NCBI GenBank assembly: GCA_904387305.1 | Contig: CAJFLB010000009.1 | Coordinates: forward strand, 1-46,238 | Source of the DNA: an uncultured Clostridia bacterium | GTDB lineage: Bacteria > Bacillota > Clostridia > TANB77 > CAG-508 | DNA: 46,238 nucleotides | Direction of reading: 5' to 3' | In this document: positions 1 through 7,920 of the stretch, piece after piece | Position numbering within the stretch: the first letter of the stretch is position 1 | Layout of the letters: each line of letters opens with the position of its first letter | Made by a program: the position numbers and the translations under genes | The notes under the pieces: model-generated | What the model was told of the DNA's origin: nothing | The model's input: the letters and a program-made list of their open reading frames with translations, nothing else | Database searches by the model: none

Positions 1-104
1 CCACAGTGTTAACATAATAATTATATCATAGAAAGATATAATTGACTATCAAGGTTTATGGGTAACCTTTTAAAAACCTAAATATATTATACAAGGAATA
101 AAGA
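1..104. other. Leader region before first gene
   Basis: No gene is visible in these bases. A TTGACT at 42-47 and a GTAACCTTTT stretch at about 62-71 could be promoter parts for the downstream sigma factor gene. The AACCTTTT resembles the -35 of the ECF promoters near 15.6 and 17.5 kb, but no CGT-type -10 follows at the same distance, so no promoter is assigned. An AGGAA sequence lies about 8 bases before the ATG at 105. Confidence 0.3.
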
Positions 105-581
105 ATGAAAGTGGATTTTGAAGAAGTATATAGCAAATATTATTGTAGTGTCTATAGATATCTGATTACAATAACAAAAGATAGGAATATTGCAGAAGAA
201 ATGGCTCAAGAAACATTTTATAAAGCATTAAAAAATATACATACATTTAATCCAGAACTAAAAATGTTAACATGGCTATGTCAGATTGCGAAAAATACAT
301 ATTATAGTTATTGTAAAAAAAATAAAAAACTATGTGAATTGGATGAAAACATTATTGACAATGAAGAAGATATCATCGAAAAAGTAATAAATAGTGAACA
401 GAATTTAGAAATATTAAAAGTATTACATAGCTTAGAAGAACCATATAAAGAAGTTTTTACTTTAAGAATTTATGGAGAACTTTCATTCAAACAAATTGGA
501 GAAATTTTTAATAAAACTGAAAACTGGGCAAGAGTTACCTATTATCGTTCAAAATTAAAAATAAAGGAGAGATTAAAATGA
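105..581 (+). CDS. ECF-type RNA polymerase sigma factor
   Basis: A 158-residue sigma-70 family protein with only regions 2 and 4, the ECF layout and the normal size for it. Region 2 (about residues 6-75) includes AEEMAQETFYKALKN, the -10 recognition and core-binding helix. Region 4 (about 105-157) ends in a helix-turn-helix (GELSFKQIGEIFNKTENWARV) that would read the -35. The gene overlaps the next one by 4 bases (ATGA), so sigma and anti-sigma are translationally coupled. It would direct core polymerase to a small stress regulon; the trigger cannot be read from sequence. The target promoters are unknown. Confidence 0.93.
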   Translation: MKVDFEEVYSKYYCSVYRYLITITKDRNIAEEMAQETFYKALKNIHTFNPELKMLTWLCQIAKNTYYSYCKKNKKLCELDENIIDNEEDIIEKVINSEQNLEILKVLHSLEEPYKEVFTLRIYGELSFKQIGEIFNKTENWARVTYYRSKLKIKERLK

Positions 582-1258
582 AAAAAGAATGTCGAATCGT
601 ACAAGACTTATTACCATTATATATTGATGAAGTAGTATCAAAAGAATCAAATGATTTTATAGAAAAACATTTACAAGAATGTAAACAATGTAAAGAAATG
701 TTAAATCTCTTAAAACAAGAAGAACAAGTATCAAACATAGATGAAAAAGAGGCAATACGAAAATTTCATAAAAAACTAAGGTATAAAAATTTAAAGACTT
801 TAATAATCACTTTATTATGTATTATAATCATTTTATATATAGGTTGGCAATTATTATATGTTAATGAATATATGGTGCCATATGCTGAGAATTTAGCAAA
901 TGTTGAGATACCAGAAGATGAAGGAATCGATATAAAAATAAACACAAAAAATTATAAAAATGGTTATGCCATATTAGTTAAGACAGGAGAAAACATTTAT
1001 GATGTATATGTAAATATAACACAAAATATCATTACAAAATTGTTTAAAGATAATGATCAATCCAATAATTTAATAAGGATAGGAAACAATATTTGTATAG
1101 ATTTCCAAAGTGAAAAAATCAGATTTTTCGAACCTGAAAATGCAAAAATACAAAATATTTATTATATTAATGAGAATTATAAAGATATTGTATTTTTAAC
1201 AGATGAAGAACTAGTAAAATTAGAAGATAAAATATTATTATGGTCAAATAATACATAA
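578..1258 (+). CDS. Zinc-finger (zf-HC2) anti-sigma factor, membrane-anchored
   Basis: 226 residues. The N-terminus carries the anti-sigma zinc-binding pattern with His and two Cys (HLQECKQC, about residues 31-38) preceded by a conserved Cys near residue 5 (CRIVQDLLPLYIDE). One membrane span follows at about 64-87, then an extracytoplasmic domain of about 135 residues with no recognised family. In this family the zinc-finger helix clamps the partner sigma factor until a signal outside the membrane releases it. Partnership with the sigma at 105-581 is inferred from the 4-base overlap. The outer domain is presumably the sensor and is the least conserved part. Confidence 0.88.
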   Translation: MKKECRIVQDLLPLYIDEVVSKESNDFIEKHLQECKQCKEMLNLLKQEEQVSNIDEKEAIRKFHKKLRYKNLKTLIITLLCIIIILYIGWQLLYVNEYMVPYAENLANVEIPEDEGIDIKINTKNYKNGYAILVKTGENIYDVYVNITQNIITKLFKDNDQSNNLIRIGNNICIDFQSEKIRFFEPENAKIQNIYYINENYKDIVFLTDEELVKLEDKILLWSNNT

Positions 1259-1366
1259 AAATACTATGCAAGAAAAAAATTCCATTTTGGTGCAACAAAA
1301 AAATAAAGCAAATTAATCTAATAAGTGTCAGATATGTACATATAAGATAAAATTGGAGGATAAAAA

Positions 1367-1888
1367 GTGGAGGAATTAGTAAAAAGAGCAAAAAATAAGG
1401 ATGAGAAAGCATTTGATGAATTAATTTTGTTGATAGAAAAAGAAATGTATTTAATAGCTAAAACAAGACTTCAGAATGATGATGATATAGCAGATGCTAT
1501 ACAAGAAACCATACTGTTATGTTTTAGAAATATTCATAAACTAAGAGATAATACATTATTTAAGACCTGGACAATTCGAATCCTTATAAATGAATGTAAT
1601 AAAATACATAGAAAAAAGCGTAAACATACGATATCCTTTGAAGGTAATGAAATGGAAAAATATATTGAAACAGAAGAAAATTATGAAGAAAACATAGGAT
1701 TTGATATGTTAATTAGAAGTTTGGAAACAGATGAAAAATTGATATTAACATTATATTATTGTTTAGGTTATACAACAAAAGAAATCAGTAAAATTTTAAA
1801 GAAAAAGGAAGGGACTATCAGGAGTAAAATCTCCAGAAGTAAGCAGAAGTTAAAAGAACAATTTGAAGGAGGAGGGATTGAAAAATGA
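1367..1888 (+). CDS. ECF-type RNA polymerase sigma factor
   Basis: 173 residues. The start is GTG at 1367, set by GGAGGA at 1355-1360. Region 2 (about 8-75) has DDIADAIQETILLCFRNIHKL; region 4 (about 115-165) has TTKEISKILKKKEGTIRSKISRSKQKLKE, a standard helix-turn-helix. The stop overlaps the next start by 4 bases (ATGA). This pairing of a sigma with a DUF4179 protein is common in Clostridia, so this is a second ECF system unrelated in operon structure to the first. The promoter upstream of 1367 could not be identified. Confidence 0.93.
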   Translation: MEELVKRAKNKDEKAFDELILLIEKEMYLIAKTRLQNDDDIADAIQETILLCFRNIHKLRDNTLFKTWTIRILINECNKIHRKKRKHTISFEGNEMEKYIETEENYEENIGFDMLIRSLETDEKLILTLYYCLGYTTKEISKILKKKEGTIRSKISRSKQKLKEQFEGGGIEK

Positions 1889-3237
1889 GAGATATTGAAG
1901 AATTATTAGAGTTATCCAGTAAGCAAGATGTAAAAATTCCTCTAAAAATAGAATATAGAATACAAAATACATTAAAGCATAAACATAAAAAACAATGGAA
2001 GAATTATATAAAAAAATTTGTAACTATCATGGCTTCAATTATGGTTGTGTTTGTAGGAAGTATATCAGTGTATGCAGCTTTTGGAGGGACAATAGGAGGA
2101 AAACCAGTATTAGAATGGATAGGTATTCGATTTTCTGATGAGTATGAAAATTATAAAGTAAATGTTGAAGGACAAGAAGTGGCTTATAATGAAACAAAAA
2201 TTGATTTGGTCTCAACAGTATGTGATGAAGGGTTTACGATTTTAGAATTTGATGTAAAACTAAGTAAACAAGACAAAGAATACTTACGATTAGGAGAAAG
2301 TATTATAACAGAAGAAGACATACAACAAGCAAAAGAAATAGATGAAGAACAATTTAATGAAACAGGTAAAACACCAGCATATAATCATTTAATGGAAGCA
2401 AAAGATACGATGAATACAGTTGCATTAATATTTTTTGGACAAGAACAAGAAGAATATGGTAAAACCGTATACAATCCAGAACGTACATATAATGTTATAA
2501 TAGATGGTGAAAAAATGTGGACTAAAACAACACAAACAGTAACAAAGATTTCAGATTATGAATATAAAGTATATCAATTATTTTTATTAACAGAAGATGA
2601 ATTAGAAGGAAAAGAGAATTTTAAAATATCATTAAATCGTGTTGTACTTGGCAATACAGGGGAAAAAAAGAAAACAGAAAGTGGAATGCAGACAATTAAT
2701 ACGGCCAATAATGCTAGATATATCAATATTGGTGGGGAGTTTGAAGTAGAAGTATCAAAAGAAAAAGCACTTCAAAATACAAATGTTATTTATCCAGAAA
2801 ATGCCGAAGTAACTTATAAAAAGATGACCCAAAAGATAGAAGAAGTAAAAGTAACACCATTACAAATAATAGCGAAAGTATCTACAACAATTAATGATGT
2901 GAGTTTGCAAAGTTTATCTAGTAGTTGGAATGAAGATCATATTGGATTAATAGATTTCAAAGTTTATGATAATAACAATCAGGAACTTAGTTCTTGCCAA
3001 TATGAAACTAAAAGAGTCATTACCTATGAAAATGGGAAAACAGAAGAATGGGCAACAGGAGACATTGGAACATTTAAAGATTTTGAAAATGCTACGATGT
3101 ATTTAACAGAGTATGTTATTATAGAAAAGAAAGAAAATATGGATAGCATAAAAGTTGTACCAGTGGAAAGAAAGATTACAACAGATCATGGAGAAGAAAA
3201 AAATACACTAGGAGAAATGCAGGTAGACATACATTAG
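1885..3237 (+). CDS. DUF4179 membrane protein, probable anti-sigma factor
   Basis: 450 residues. A short cytoplasmic N-terminus (about 1-43) with a basic stretch KHKHKKQW is followed by one membrane span (about 46-66) and then the DUF4179 region (VYAAFGGTIGGKPVLEWIGIRF, continuing to about 150). The remaining 300 residues are a large extracytoplasmic beta-rich domain. DUF4179 proteins are encoded next to ECF sigma factors and act as their membrane-bound regulators; that role is inferred here from the 4-base overlap with the sigma at 1367-1888. What the outer domain senses is unknown. Confidence 0.82.
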   Translation: MRDIEELLELSSKQDVKIPLKIEYRIQNTLKHKHKKQWKNYIKKFVTIMASIMVVFVGSISVYAAFGGTIGGKPVLEWIGIRFSDEYENYKVNVEGQEVAYNETKIDLVSTVCDEGFTILEFDVKLSKQDKEYLRLGESIITEEDIQQAKEIDEEQFNETGKTPAYNHLMEAKDTMNTVALIFFGQEQEEYGKTVYNPERTYNVIIDGEKMWTKTTQTVTKISDYEYKVYQLFLLTEDELEGKENFKISLNRVVLGNTGEKKKTESGMQTINTANNARYINIGGEFEVEVSKEKALQNTNVIYPENAEVTYKKMTQKIEEVKVTPLQIIAKVSTTINDVSLQSLSSSWNEDHIGLIDFKVYDNNNQELSSCQYETKRVITYENGKTEEWATGDIGTFKDFENATMYLTEYVIIEKKENMDSIKVVPVERKITTDHGEEKNTLGEMQVDIH

Positions 3238-3284
3238 AGAAGAAAAATGTGTATATAAAGCAAGCATTTTCAAAATAATATATA

Positions 3285-3310
3285 TGTAACCTTTCTGGCA
3301 TTTAAGTCTG
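3285..3310 (+). promoter_or_regulatory. Candidate ECF-type promoter
   Basis: TGTAACCTTT at 3285-3294 is followed, 18 bases after its AACC, by GTCTGA. This has the -35 AACC / -10 GTC(T) form and spacing seen for many Firmicutes ECF sigma factors. It lies just after the DUF4179 gene. A terminator hairpin begins about 20 bases later, so the transcript would be a very short RNA unless the hairpin is read through into pncB. Confidence 0.35.
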
Positions 3311-3331
3311 AACTGTAACAAAATTAGTAAA

Positions 3332-3377
3332 AGAAAATTATTTTATTACAGGTATGTATGGAATAATTTTCTTTTTT
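3332..3377 (+). terminator. Intrinsic terminator ahead of pncB
   Basis: AGAAAATTATT at 3332-3342 pairs perfectly with AATAATTTTCT at 3362-3372 around a 19-base loop and is followed by TTTTT. The same stem sequence is used at 19881-19932 and a close variant at 6367-6410. A possible -10 (TATGATAAT) follows directly, so transcription of pncB may restart here. Confidence 0.7.
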
Positions 3378-3433
3378 GTAGTATGATAATAGAAAAAAGT
3401 TTTGAAATTAAATATATGGGAGGAAACATAAAA

Positions 3434-4867
3434 ATGAATCAAGAAAAATTAGAATTAGTAGCAGATTTTTATGAATTTACAATGTCAAATGGATATTTTG
3501 CAAAAAATAAGAATGATATCGCTTATTTTGATGTATTTTTTAGAAAAGTTCCAGATGGTGGTGGATATGCGATTGTAGCAGGATTGGAACAAATTATAGA
3601 ATTTATACAAAATTTAAAATTTGATGAAGAAGATATAGAGTATTTAAGAAAACAAAATATATTTTCAGAAGAATATTTAAACTATTTAAAAGACTTTAAA
3701 TTTACAGGAGATATTTGGGCAATACCAGAAGGAACAGTAGTATTTCCAAATGAACCATTAATTACAGTAAGAGCACCAGTTAGTGAAGCACAATTGTTAG
3801 AAACCATGTTATTACTAATTATTAATCATCAAAGCTTAATTGCAACAAAAACAGCAAGAATTGTAAGAGCAGCACAAGGAAGACCAGTCATGGAATTTGG
3901 AGCAAGAAGGGCTCACGGAGTATCAGCAGCAATTTATGGAGCAAGAGCAGCTATTATAGGAGGAGCAGTAGGAACTTCTTGCACAGCAGCTAGTGAAAAA
4001 TTTCATGTTCCAGCAAGTGGAACAATGGCACATAGCTGGATACAAAGTTTTGATAATGAATATGAAGCATTTAAAACATATGCAGAACTATATCCTAACA
4101 ATGGTACATATTTAATTGATACATATCATACATTACAAAGTGGATTACCAAATGCGATAAAAGTATTTGATGAAGTTTTAAAGCCACAAGGAATTAGACC
4201 AGTTGCAGTTAGATTAGATAGTGGAGATTTAGCATATTTATCTAAAAAAGTAAGAGTAATCTTGGATGAAGCTGGGTATCCAGATTGTAAAATATGTGCA
4301 ACAAATGCATTAGACGAAAATTTAATTAGTTCATTGATAGAGCAAGATGCGAAAATCGATTTATTTGGTGTAGGAGAGAATTTAATTACAGCAAAAAGTG
4401 ATTCTGTATTTGGTGGTGTATATAAATTAGCTGCAATGGAAAAAGAAGGAAAAATTATACCAAAAATAAAAATTAGTGAAAATGTAGAAAAAATTACAAA
4501 TCCAAGTTTTAAAAAGGTATATCGTTTTTATTCTAAAGAAACTAACTATGCATTAGCAGATGTTATCATGTTAAAAAATGAAAAAGAACCAGAGGGAGAA
4601 TATGAAATATTTGACCAATATAATACCTGGAAAAGAAAGAAATTACATAATTATTATGTAAAAGAATTGCAAGAAAAAATATTTGAAAATGGAAAATTAG
4701 TCTATAAACAACCAACCATAAAAGAAATTGTAGAATATACAAAAAAACAATTAGGAACGATATGGGAAGAAATTAAAAGACTAGAAAATCCACAAAAATA
4801 TTATGTGGATTTGTCTCATAAACTATATAATTTAAAAACAAAATTATTAAATCAAAAACAAGTATAA
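3434..4867 (+). CDS. pncB: Nicotinate phosphoribosyltransferase
   Basis: 477 residues from ATG 3434, chosen because GGGAGGAAA lies 7-16 bases upstream; a longer frame from 3383 lacks a good ribosome site. The enzyme joins nicotinate to PRPP, using ATP, to give nicotinate mononucleotide, the first step of Preiss-Handler NAD salvage, in the cytoplasm. Family marks are FYEFTMSNGYF near the start, EFGARRAHG at about 154, DTYHTLQSG at about 229, RLDSGDL at about 260 and GVGENLITA at about 315. The length fits the family. nadD and nadE, which finish the pathway, lie 29 kb away in this window. The gene stands alone behind a terminator. Confidence 0.96.
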   Translation: MNQEKLELVADFYEFTMSNGYFAKNKNDIAYFDVFFRKVPDGGGYAIVAGLEQIIEFIQNLKFDEEDIEYLRKQNIFSEEYLNYLKDFKFTGDIWAIPEGTVVFPNEPLITVRAPVSEAQLLETMLLLIINHQSLIATKTARIVRAAQGRPVMEFGARRAHGVSAAIYGARAAIIGGAVGTSCTAASEKFHVPASGTMAHSWIQSFDNEYEAFKTYAELYPNNGTYLIDTYHTLQSGLPNAIKVFDEVLKPQGIRPVAVRLDSGDLAYLSKKVRVILDEAGYPDCKICATNALDENLISSLIEQDAKIDLFGVGENLITAKSDSVFGGVYKLAAMEKEGKIIPKIKISENVEKITNPSFKKVYRFYSKETNYALADVIMLKNEKEPEGEYEIFDQYNTWKRKKLHNYYVKELQEKIFENGKLVYKQPTIKEIVEYTKKQLGTIWEEIKRLENPQKYYVDLSHKLYNLKTKLLNQKQV

Positions 4868-4922
4868 ATTCTAAGAATAGAAAATTATCAAATAGTGCAA
4901 AAAGAAAATTTAGGAGTTTTAT

Positions 4923-5402
4923 ATGAAAAGAAACTTATTTGTGATTTTTGAATTATTGTTAATGATAGTCATTGTTATAGGAATTATAATGATAATCTAT
5001 AATGGATATCATATATTTAGCGGATTAGGAAAAAGTATTGTAAATGTAAATGATAATAATAAAGAATTTATAGAAAATATGTTAAAAACAAGTGAGTATT
5101 ATGATGAGACAAATGACATAAATCAATTGAAAAAAATACAATTTTTTATGGACTTTAATGATTATGAATTTACACTATATTATCAAAATGGTGAAGAAAT
5201 TGAACTTTATGATGACGAATTATATAATTTAAAAAGTTATATAGAGGAAAAGGGATATAGTAAAGCAGGATATTATATTGCTATAGATGTTATTATAATC
5301 ATTTTATGTATCTGCATAAATGGAATAAGAAAGAAAATAGCTAATGATATTGATTTATTTGATAAGCAAATGATAGAAGATGTAAAGGAGAAATCATTAT
5401 GA
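4923..5402 (+). CDS. Two-span membrane protein, unknown function
   Basis: 159 residues. A strong membrane span at about 7-28 is followed by an acidic, Asn-rich outer segment (about 30-110) and a second span at about 116-136, with a short charged tail inside. No family recognised. The stop overlaps the DUF1848 gene by 4 bases (ATGA), so the two are probably co-translated. A weak AGGAG ribosome site is at 4913-4917. A partner or membrane anchor role for the DUF1848 protein is possible but unsupported by anything beyond adjacency. Confidence 0.75.
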   Translation: MKRNLFVIFELLLMIVIVIGIIMIIYNGYHIFSGLGKSIVNVNDNNKEFIENMLKTSEYYDETNDINQLKKIQFFMDFNDYEFTLYYQNGEEIELYDDELYNLKSYIEEKGYSKAGYYIAIDVIIIILCICINGIRKKIANDIDLFDKQMIEDVKEKSL

Positions 5403-6331
5403 TTATCAATACAGGGTGTAGAACAGATATACCAGCATTTTATGCAAAATGGCTTATGAATAGAATACGAGAAGGATATGTATTAGTGAGAAATCCATAT
5501 AATCCTAATCAAGTAACCAAATACAATTTATCTCCAGAAGTTGTCGATTGTTTAGCATTTTGTACGAAAAATCCAGAGCCAATGCTTACCTATTTAGATG
5601 AACTAGATAAATATAAACAATATTGGTTTGTAACCATTACCCCTTATGGAAAAGATATTGAACCAAATGTACCAGAAAAACAAAAAGTAATTGAAAGTTT
5701 TAAAAAAGTATCAAATCATATTGGTGTAGATTCTATCGGGTGGAGATATGATCCTATATTTATAGGAAATGGATTTGATGTTAATAAACATATAGAGTGT
5801 TTTGAAAAAATGGCAAAAGAATTAAAAGGCTATACACACAATTGTACCATTAGCTTTTTAGACTTATATGAAAAAGTAAAAAGAAATGCTCCAAACATAA
5901 AGCCACCAACAAAAGAAGAGCAAATGGAAATTGCAAAAGCATTTGGTAAAATCGGAAAAGAAAACGACATGGTCATTCATGCTTGTTGTGAAAAAACATA
6001 TTTGTCACAATATGGATTACAATGTAATGGTTGTATGAGTCAAGAAATTGTTGAAAAAGCTATAAAAAAGGCATTACAACCACCAAAAAGGAAAAATTTA
6101 AGACAAGAGTGTAATTGTTTAATGGGAAATGATATAGGGGCATATAATACTTGTGGACATTTATGCAAATATTGTTATGCAAATGCCAATAAACAATTTG
6201 TGATAGAAAATATGAAAAAACATGATGACAATTCTCCATTTTTAATAGGAAGAAGTGAGCCAGGAGATAAAATTACAGAAGCAAGACAGAAAAGTTGGAA
6301 GATAGCAAATGAACAAATCAGTTTTATATAA
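5399..6331 (+). CDS. DUF1848 family protein
   Basis: 310 residues, full length for the family. It opens with MIINTGCRTDIPAFYAKW and contains NPYNPNQV, VDSIGWRYDPIF and a C-terminal cysteine cluster including CNGC, ECNC and CGHLCKYCYAN (about 257-268). The last pattern (CxxxCxxC) is the spacing used by radical-SAM 4Fe-4S enzymes, and the family is thought to be distantly related to spore photoproduct lyase-type proteins; catalysis has not been shown to my knowledge. Translation is coupled to the membrane protein upstream by a 4-base overlap. Confidence 0.88.
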   Translation: MIINTGCRTDIPAFYAKWLMNRIREGYVLVRNPYNPNQVTKYNLSPEVVDCLAFCTKNPEPMLTYLDELDKYKQYWFVTITPYGKDIEPNVPEKQKVIESFKKVSNHIGVDSIGWRYDPIFIGNGFDVNKHIECFEKMAKELKGYTHNCTISFLDLYEKVKRNAPNIKPPTKEEQMEIAKAFGKIGKENDMVIHACCEKTYLSQYGLQCNGCMSQEIVEKAIKKALQPPKRKNLRQECNCLMGNDIGAYNTCGHLCKYCYANANKQFVIENMKKHDDNSPFLIGRSEPGDKITEARQKSWKIANEQISFI

Positions 6332-6366
6332 AACCAGAATAAAAATAAAATATAAGAAAAATGTTA

Positions 6367-6410
6367 AGAGAATTATTTTATGTGTATAATGTAGAATAAT
6401 TCTCTTTTTT
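6367..6410 (+). terminator. Intrinsic terminator after DUF1848 gene
   Basis: AGAGAATTATT (6367-6377) pairs with AATAATTCTCT (6395-6405) and is followed by TTTTT. It is a variant of the hairpin at 3332 and 19881. TAGTATAATGG directly after it looks like a -10 for the next gene. Confidence 0.75.
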
Positions 6411-6482
6411 ATGATAGTATAATGGCAAATACTAATTTAGTGATTGGTTAGAAAAAATAGTAAGTTGTAGAGGTGATTGAAA

Positions 6483-6686
6483 TTGAAAAAAAGAATATTG
6501 GTTGTAGTGTTAATTGTCATATTAATAGCAATTTTATCGTTTATAATCCCTATAAGAAAAGAAAAAAAAGAAGTTTGGTACAGTAAAGATTTAATATCAT
6601 TTGGACATAGTGAGAATTTTTATTATAATATCTATGGAATAAAAATATGGCCATATTTAAGTGAATATGAGCATATAAGAGAATAA
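6483..6686 (+). CDS. Small single-span membrane protein
   Basis: 67 residues from TTG 6483, preferred over TTG 6477 because AGGTGA at 6471-6476 is then 6 bases upstream. Residues 4-25 (ILVVVLIVILIAILSFIIPI) form one membrane span; the rest is a short polar tail with several Tyr and charged residues. No family recognised. It precedes a 51-residue DUF4177-like gene at 6723 and may share its transcript. Confidence 0.6.
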   Translation: MKKRILVVVLIVILIAILSFIIPIRKEKKEVWYSKDLISFGHSENFYYNIYGIKIWPYLSEYEHIRE

Positions 6687-6722
6687 AAAATTACAATTTT
6701 TGATAGGTTAGGAGGTGGAAAA

Positions 6723-6878
6723 ATGTATAAAGCAGTTGTTATAGAGTATTTACCAAAAGCAGACAATATGGCTCAGAAAGTAGAAGAAAAAGCAAATGAA
6801 ATGTTACAAGATGGATATGAATTAGTTACCATGTCAATTACAGGGACAGCAAAAGCAATTTTAGTATTTAAAAAATAA
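6723..6878 (+). CDS. DUF4177-like small protein
   Basis: 51 residues from ATG 6723, with GGAGGTGG at 6711-6718. It begins MYKAVVIEYLP, continues with a helix containing EEKANEMLQDGYELV and ends in a beta strand (AKAILVFKK). That pattern (YKxV...; LxxLxxxGYELV; terminal strand) matches the small DUF4177 fold, whose function is unknown. Likely co-transcribed with the flavodoxin gene 21 bases downstream. Confidence 0.7.
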   Translation: MYKAVVIEYLPKADNMAQKVEEKANEMLQDGYELVTMSITGTAKAILVFKK

Positions 6879-6899
6879 ATATAAAATACGGAGGTTGTT

Positions 6900-7427
6900 A
6901 TGAGTAATATTATAATATATGGTTCTCATTATGGAACAACTAAACAATATGCAAAAGAACTTTCAAGAAGAACTAATATAGAAGCAATTTCTTTTGAAAA
7001 TGTGAAAGAAATAAATAATTATGATAAGATTATTTACTTAGGCGGATTGTATGCGGGTGGAGTATTAGGAATGTCTAAAACACTAAAAAAATTAAACAAG
7101 ATATCAAATAAAACAATTATATTGGTTACAATAGGACTGGCAGATCCAACAGATGAAAAGAATATAAATAATATAAGGAATAATATAAAAATTCAAATAC
7201 CAAAGGAAATTTTTGAAAAAGCAAAAATCTTCCATTTAAGAGGTGGAATTGATTATTCAAAATTAAATTTTGTTCACAAAACTATGATGAAATTGCTTTA
7301 TAATGCAGTTAAAAATGTACCACAGGAAAAGCAAACAGCGGAAAATAGAGCAATGATAGAAACTTATGATAAAAAAGTGGATTTTATTGATTTTTCTGGT
7401 TTAGATAAAATAATTAATGAAATATAA
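6900..7427 (+). CDS. Flavodoxin-domain protein
   Basis: 175 residues after GGAGGTTGTT. The N-terminal strand-loop IIIYGSHYGTTKQYAKEL (4-21) is the FMN-phosphate-binding loop of flavodoxins (T/S-x-T/Y-G-x-T type). IIYLGGLYAGG (about 44-54) supplies the second FMN-binding loop. The size and the second half (FHLRGGIDYSKLNFVHKTMMKLL) resemble the flavodoxin/protoporphyrinogen-oxidase HemG-like family. It probably carries electrons or reduces a small substrate in the cytoplasm; the substrate is not determinable. Confidence 0.85.
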   Translation: MSNIIIYGSHYGTTKQYAKELSRRTNIEAISFENVKEINNYDKIIYLGGLYAGGVLGMSKTLKKLNKISNKTIILVTIGLADPTDEKNINNIRNNIKIQIPKEIFEKAKIFHLRGGIDYSKLNFVHKTMMKLLYNAVKNVPQEKQTAENRAMIETYDKKVDFIDFSGLDKIINEI

Positions 7428-7558
7428 AAGTGAAAGTAAATTACAATAGCTAGGACGGATAATCATTGAAAATTCTCTTCTCTTTATACTATAATTCTTA
7501 TAAAAAATAGCAATTTGTCTTTGAGATTAAAATATATCTATAAATTTAATAAAATTTA

Positions 7559-7587
7559 TAGACAAAATAAAAAGAATATTATAGAAT
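7559..7587 (+). promoter_or_regulatory. Forward (toxin) promoter, copy A
   Basis: TAGACA at 7559-7564 and TAGAAT at 7582-7587 with a 17-base spacer. The same elements with the same spacing are kept in copy B. The transcript would start around 7594, at the beginning of the inverted repeat. Confidence 0.65.
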
Positions 7588-7617
7588 AAGTAGCATAGGA
7601 AATGATAGTTAGCAGAT

Positions 7618-7660
7618 GTGGTTTTGCCACCAATTTTACGATTCTTCGTAGGAAGGGTGG
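7618..7660 (+). promoter_or_regulatory. Ribosome-site hairpin in toxin leader, copy A
   Basis: CCACC (7627-7631) pairs with GGTGG (7656-7660) directly before the ATG, with an inner TACGA/TCGTA stem (7637-7641/7646-7650). Together they bury the AGGAAGGG ribosome site. GTGG at 7618-7621 can pair with the same CCAC instead, which would free the ribosome site. The two alternatives are mutually exclusive and fully conserved in copy B, so translation of the peptide is probably structure-controlled. Confidence 0.55.
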
Positions 7661-7662
7661 TG

Positions 7663-7782
7663 ATGTTTATGGTTAAAGTGATACTATTTTTAATAATAGC
7701 ATTAATGTTATCTTTAACATTAAACGTTGCCTTGACAGCAGTTCTATATAAGAACTGGATTGATAAGCAACTACATAAATAA
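7663..7782 (+). CDS. Small hydrophobic peptide, candidate type I toxin (copy A)
   Basis: 39 codons from ATG 7663 (alternative ATG 7669), with AGGAAGGGTGG upstream. Residues about 4-28 (KVILFLIIALMLSLTLNVAL) make a single membrane span; the tail YKNWIDKQLHK is polar and basic. This span-plus-charged-tail layout is that of type I toxins such as Fst, TxpA and BsrG, which damage the membrane, but I see no clear sequence match to a named family. Copy B differs by one conservative residue (Ile33Val) and a few silent changes, consistent with selection on the peptide. A convergent antisense RNA ends at its stop codon. Confidence 0.65.
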   Translation: MFMVKVILFLIIALMLSLTLNVALTAVLYKNWIDKQLHK

Positions 7783-7867
7783 AAAATGCTCACATCTGTA
7801 ACTTTGACGAGTAGATGTGAGTTTAACTCTATTTGGCAAAACCACGTTTGTGGATCTGTCATTTCCT
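7781..7867 (-). ncRNA. Candidate antisense (antitoxin) RNA, copy A
   Basis: Predicted from the minus-strand promoter at 7874-7903 to a minus-strand terminator. The hairpin is CTCACATCT (7789-7797) with AGATGTGAG (7813-7821), and on the minus strand it is followed by CATTTTTTATTT. The length is about 87 nt. Its 3' part overlaps the end of the toxin mRNA and includes the shared hairpin with a 15-base loop; its 5' part repeats the toxin leader sequence. Start and end are estimates. Confidence 0.6.
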
Positions 7868-7873
7868 ATATTT

Positions 7874-7903
7874 ATTATAATATATGTATAAATAAAAAGT
7901 CAA
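7874..7903 (-). promoter_or_regulatory. Convergent promoter, copy A
   Basis: On the minus strand, TTGACT (7903-7898) and TATAAT (7879-7874) with an 18-base spacer. This is a better match to the housekeeping consensus than the forward promoter, as expected for an antitoxin RNA that must be in excess. Confidence 0.7.
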
Positions 7904-7920
7904 GAAAAATAGGGGGATTT

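Larger units (their letters stand above)
7508..7912. repeat. Type I toxin-antitoxin-like module, copy A
   Basis: About 405 bases nearly identical to 12995-13402. Order on the + strand: forward promoter, 5' leader with a ribosome-site hairpin, 39-codon hydrophobic peptide, hairpin, convergent promoter. The outer parts form an imperfect inverted repeat (7595-7629 against 7834-7869, beginning ATAGGAAATGA and ending TGGTTTTGCCA). The two promoters face each other, so two short transcripts with almost the same 5' sequence converge on the central hairpin. The layout resembles the Fst/par and TxpA-type loci; this exact family was not recognised. Confidence 0.75.

Noticed and set aside
62..95. ECF promoter before the first sigma gene
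   Set aside because: An AACCTTTT is present but no CGT or GTC -10 follows at the proper distance.
1260..1366. ECF promoter before the sigma factor at 1367
   Set aside because: No AACC...CGT pair with correct spacing could be found; left unassigned.
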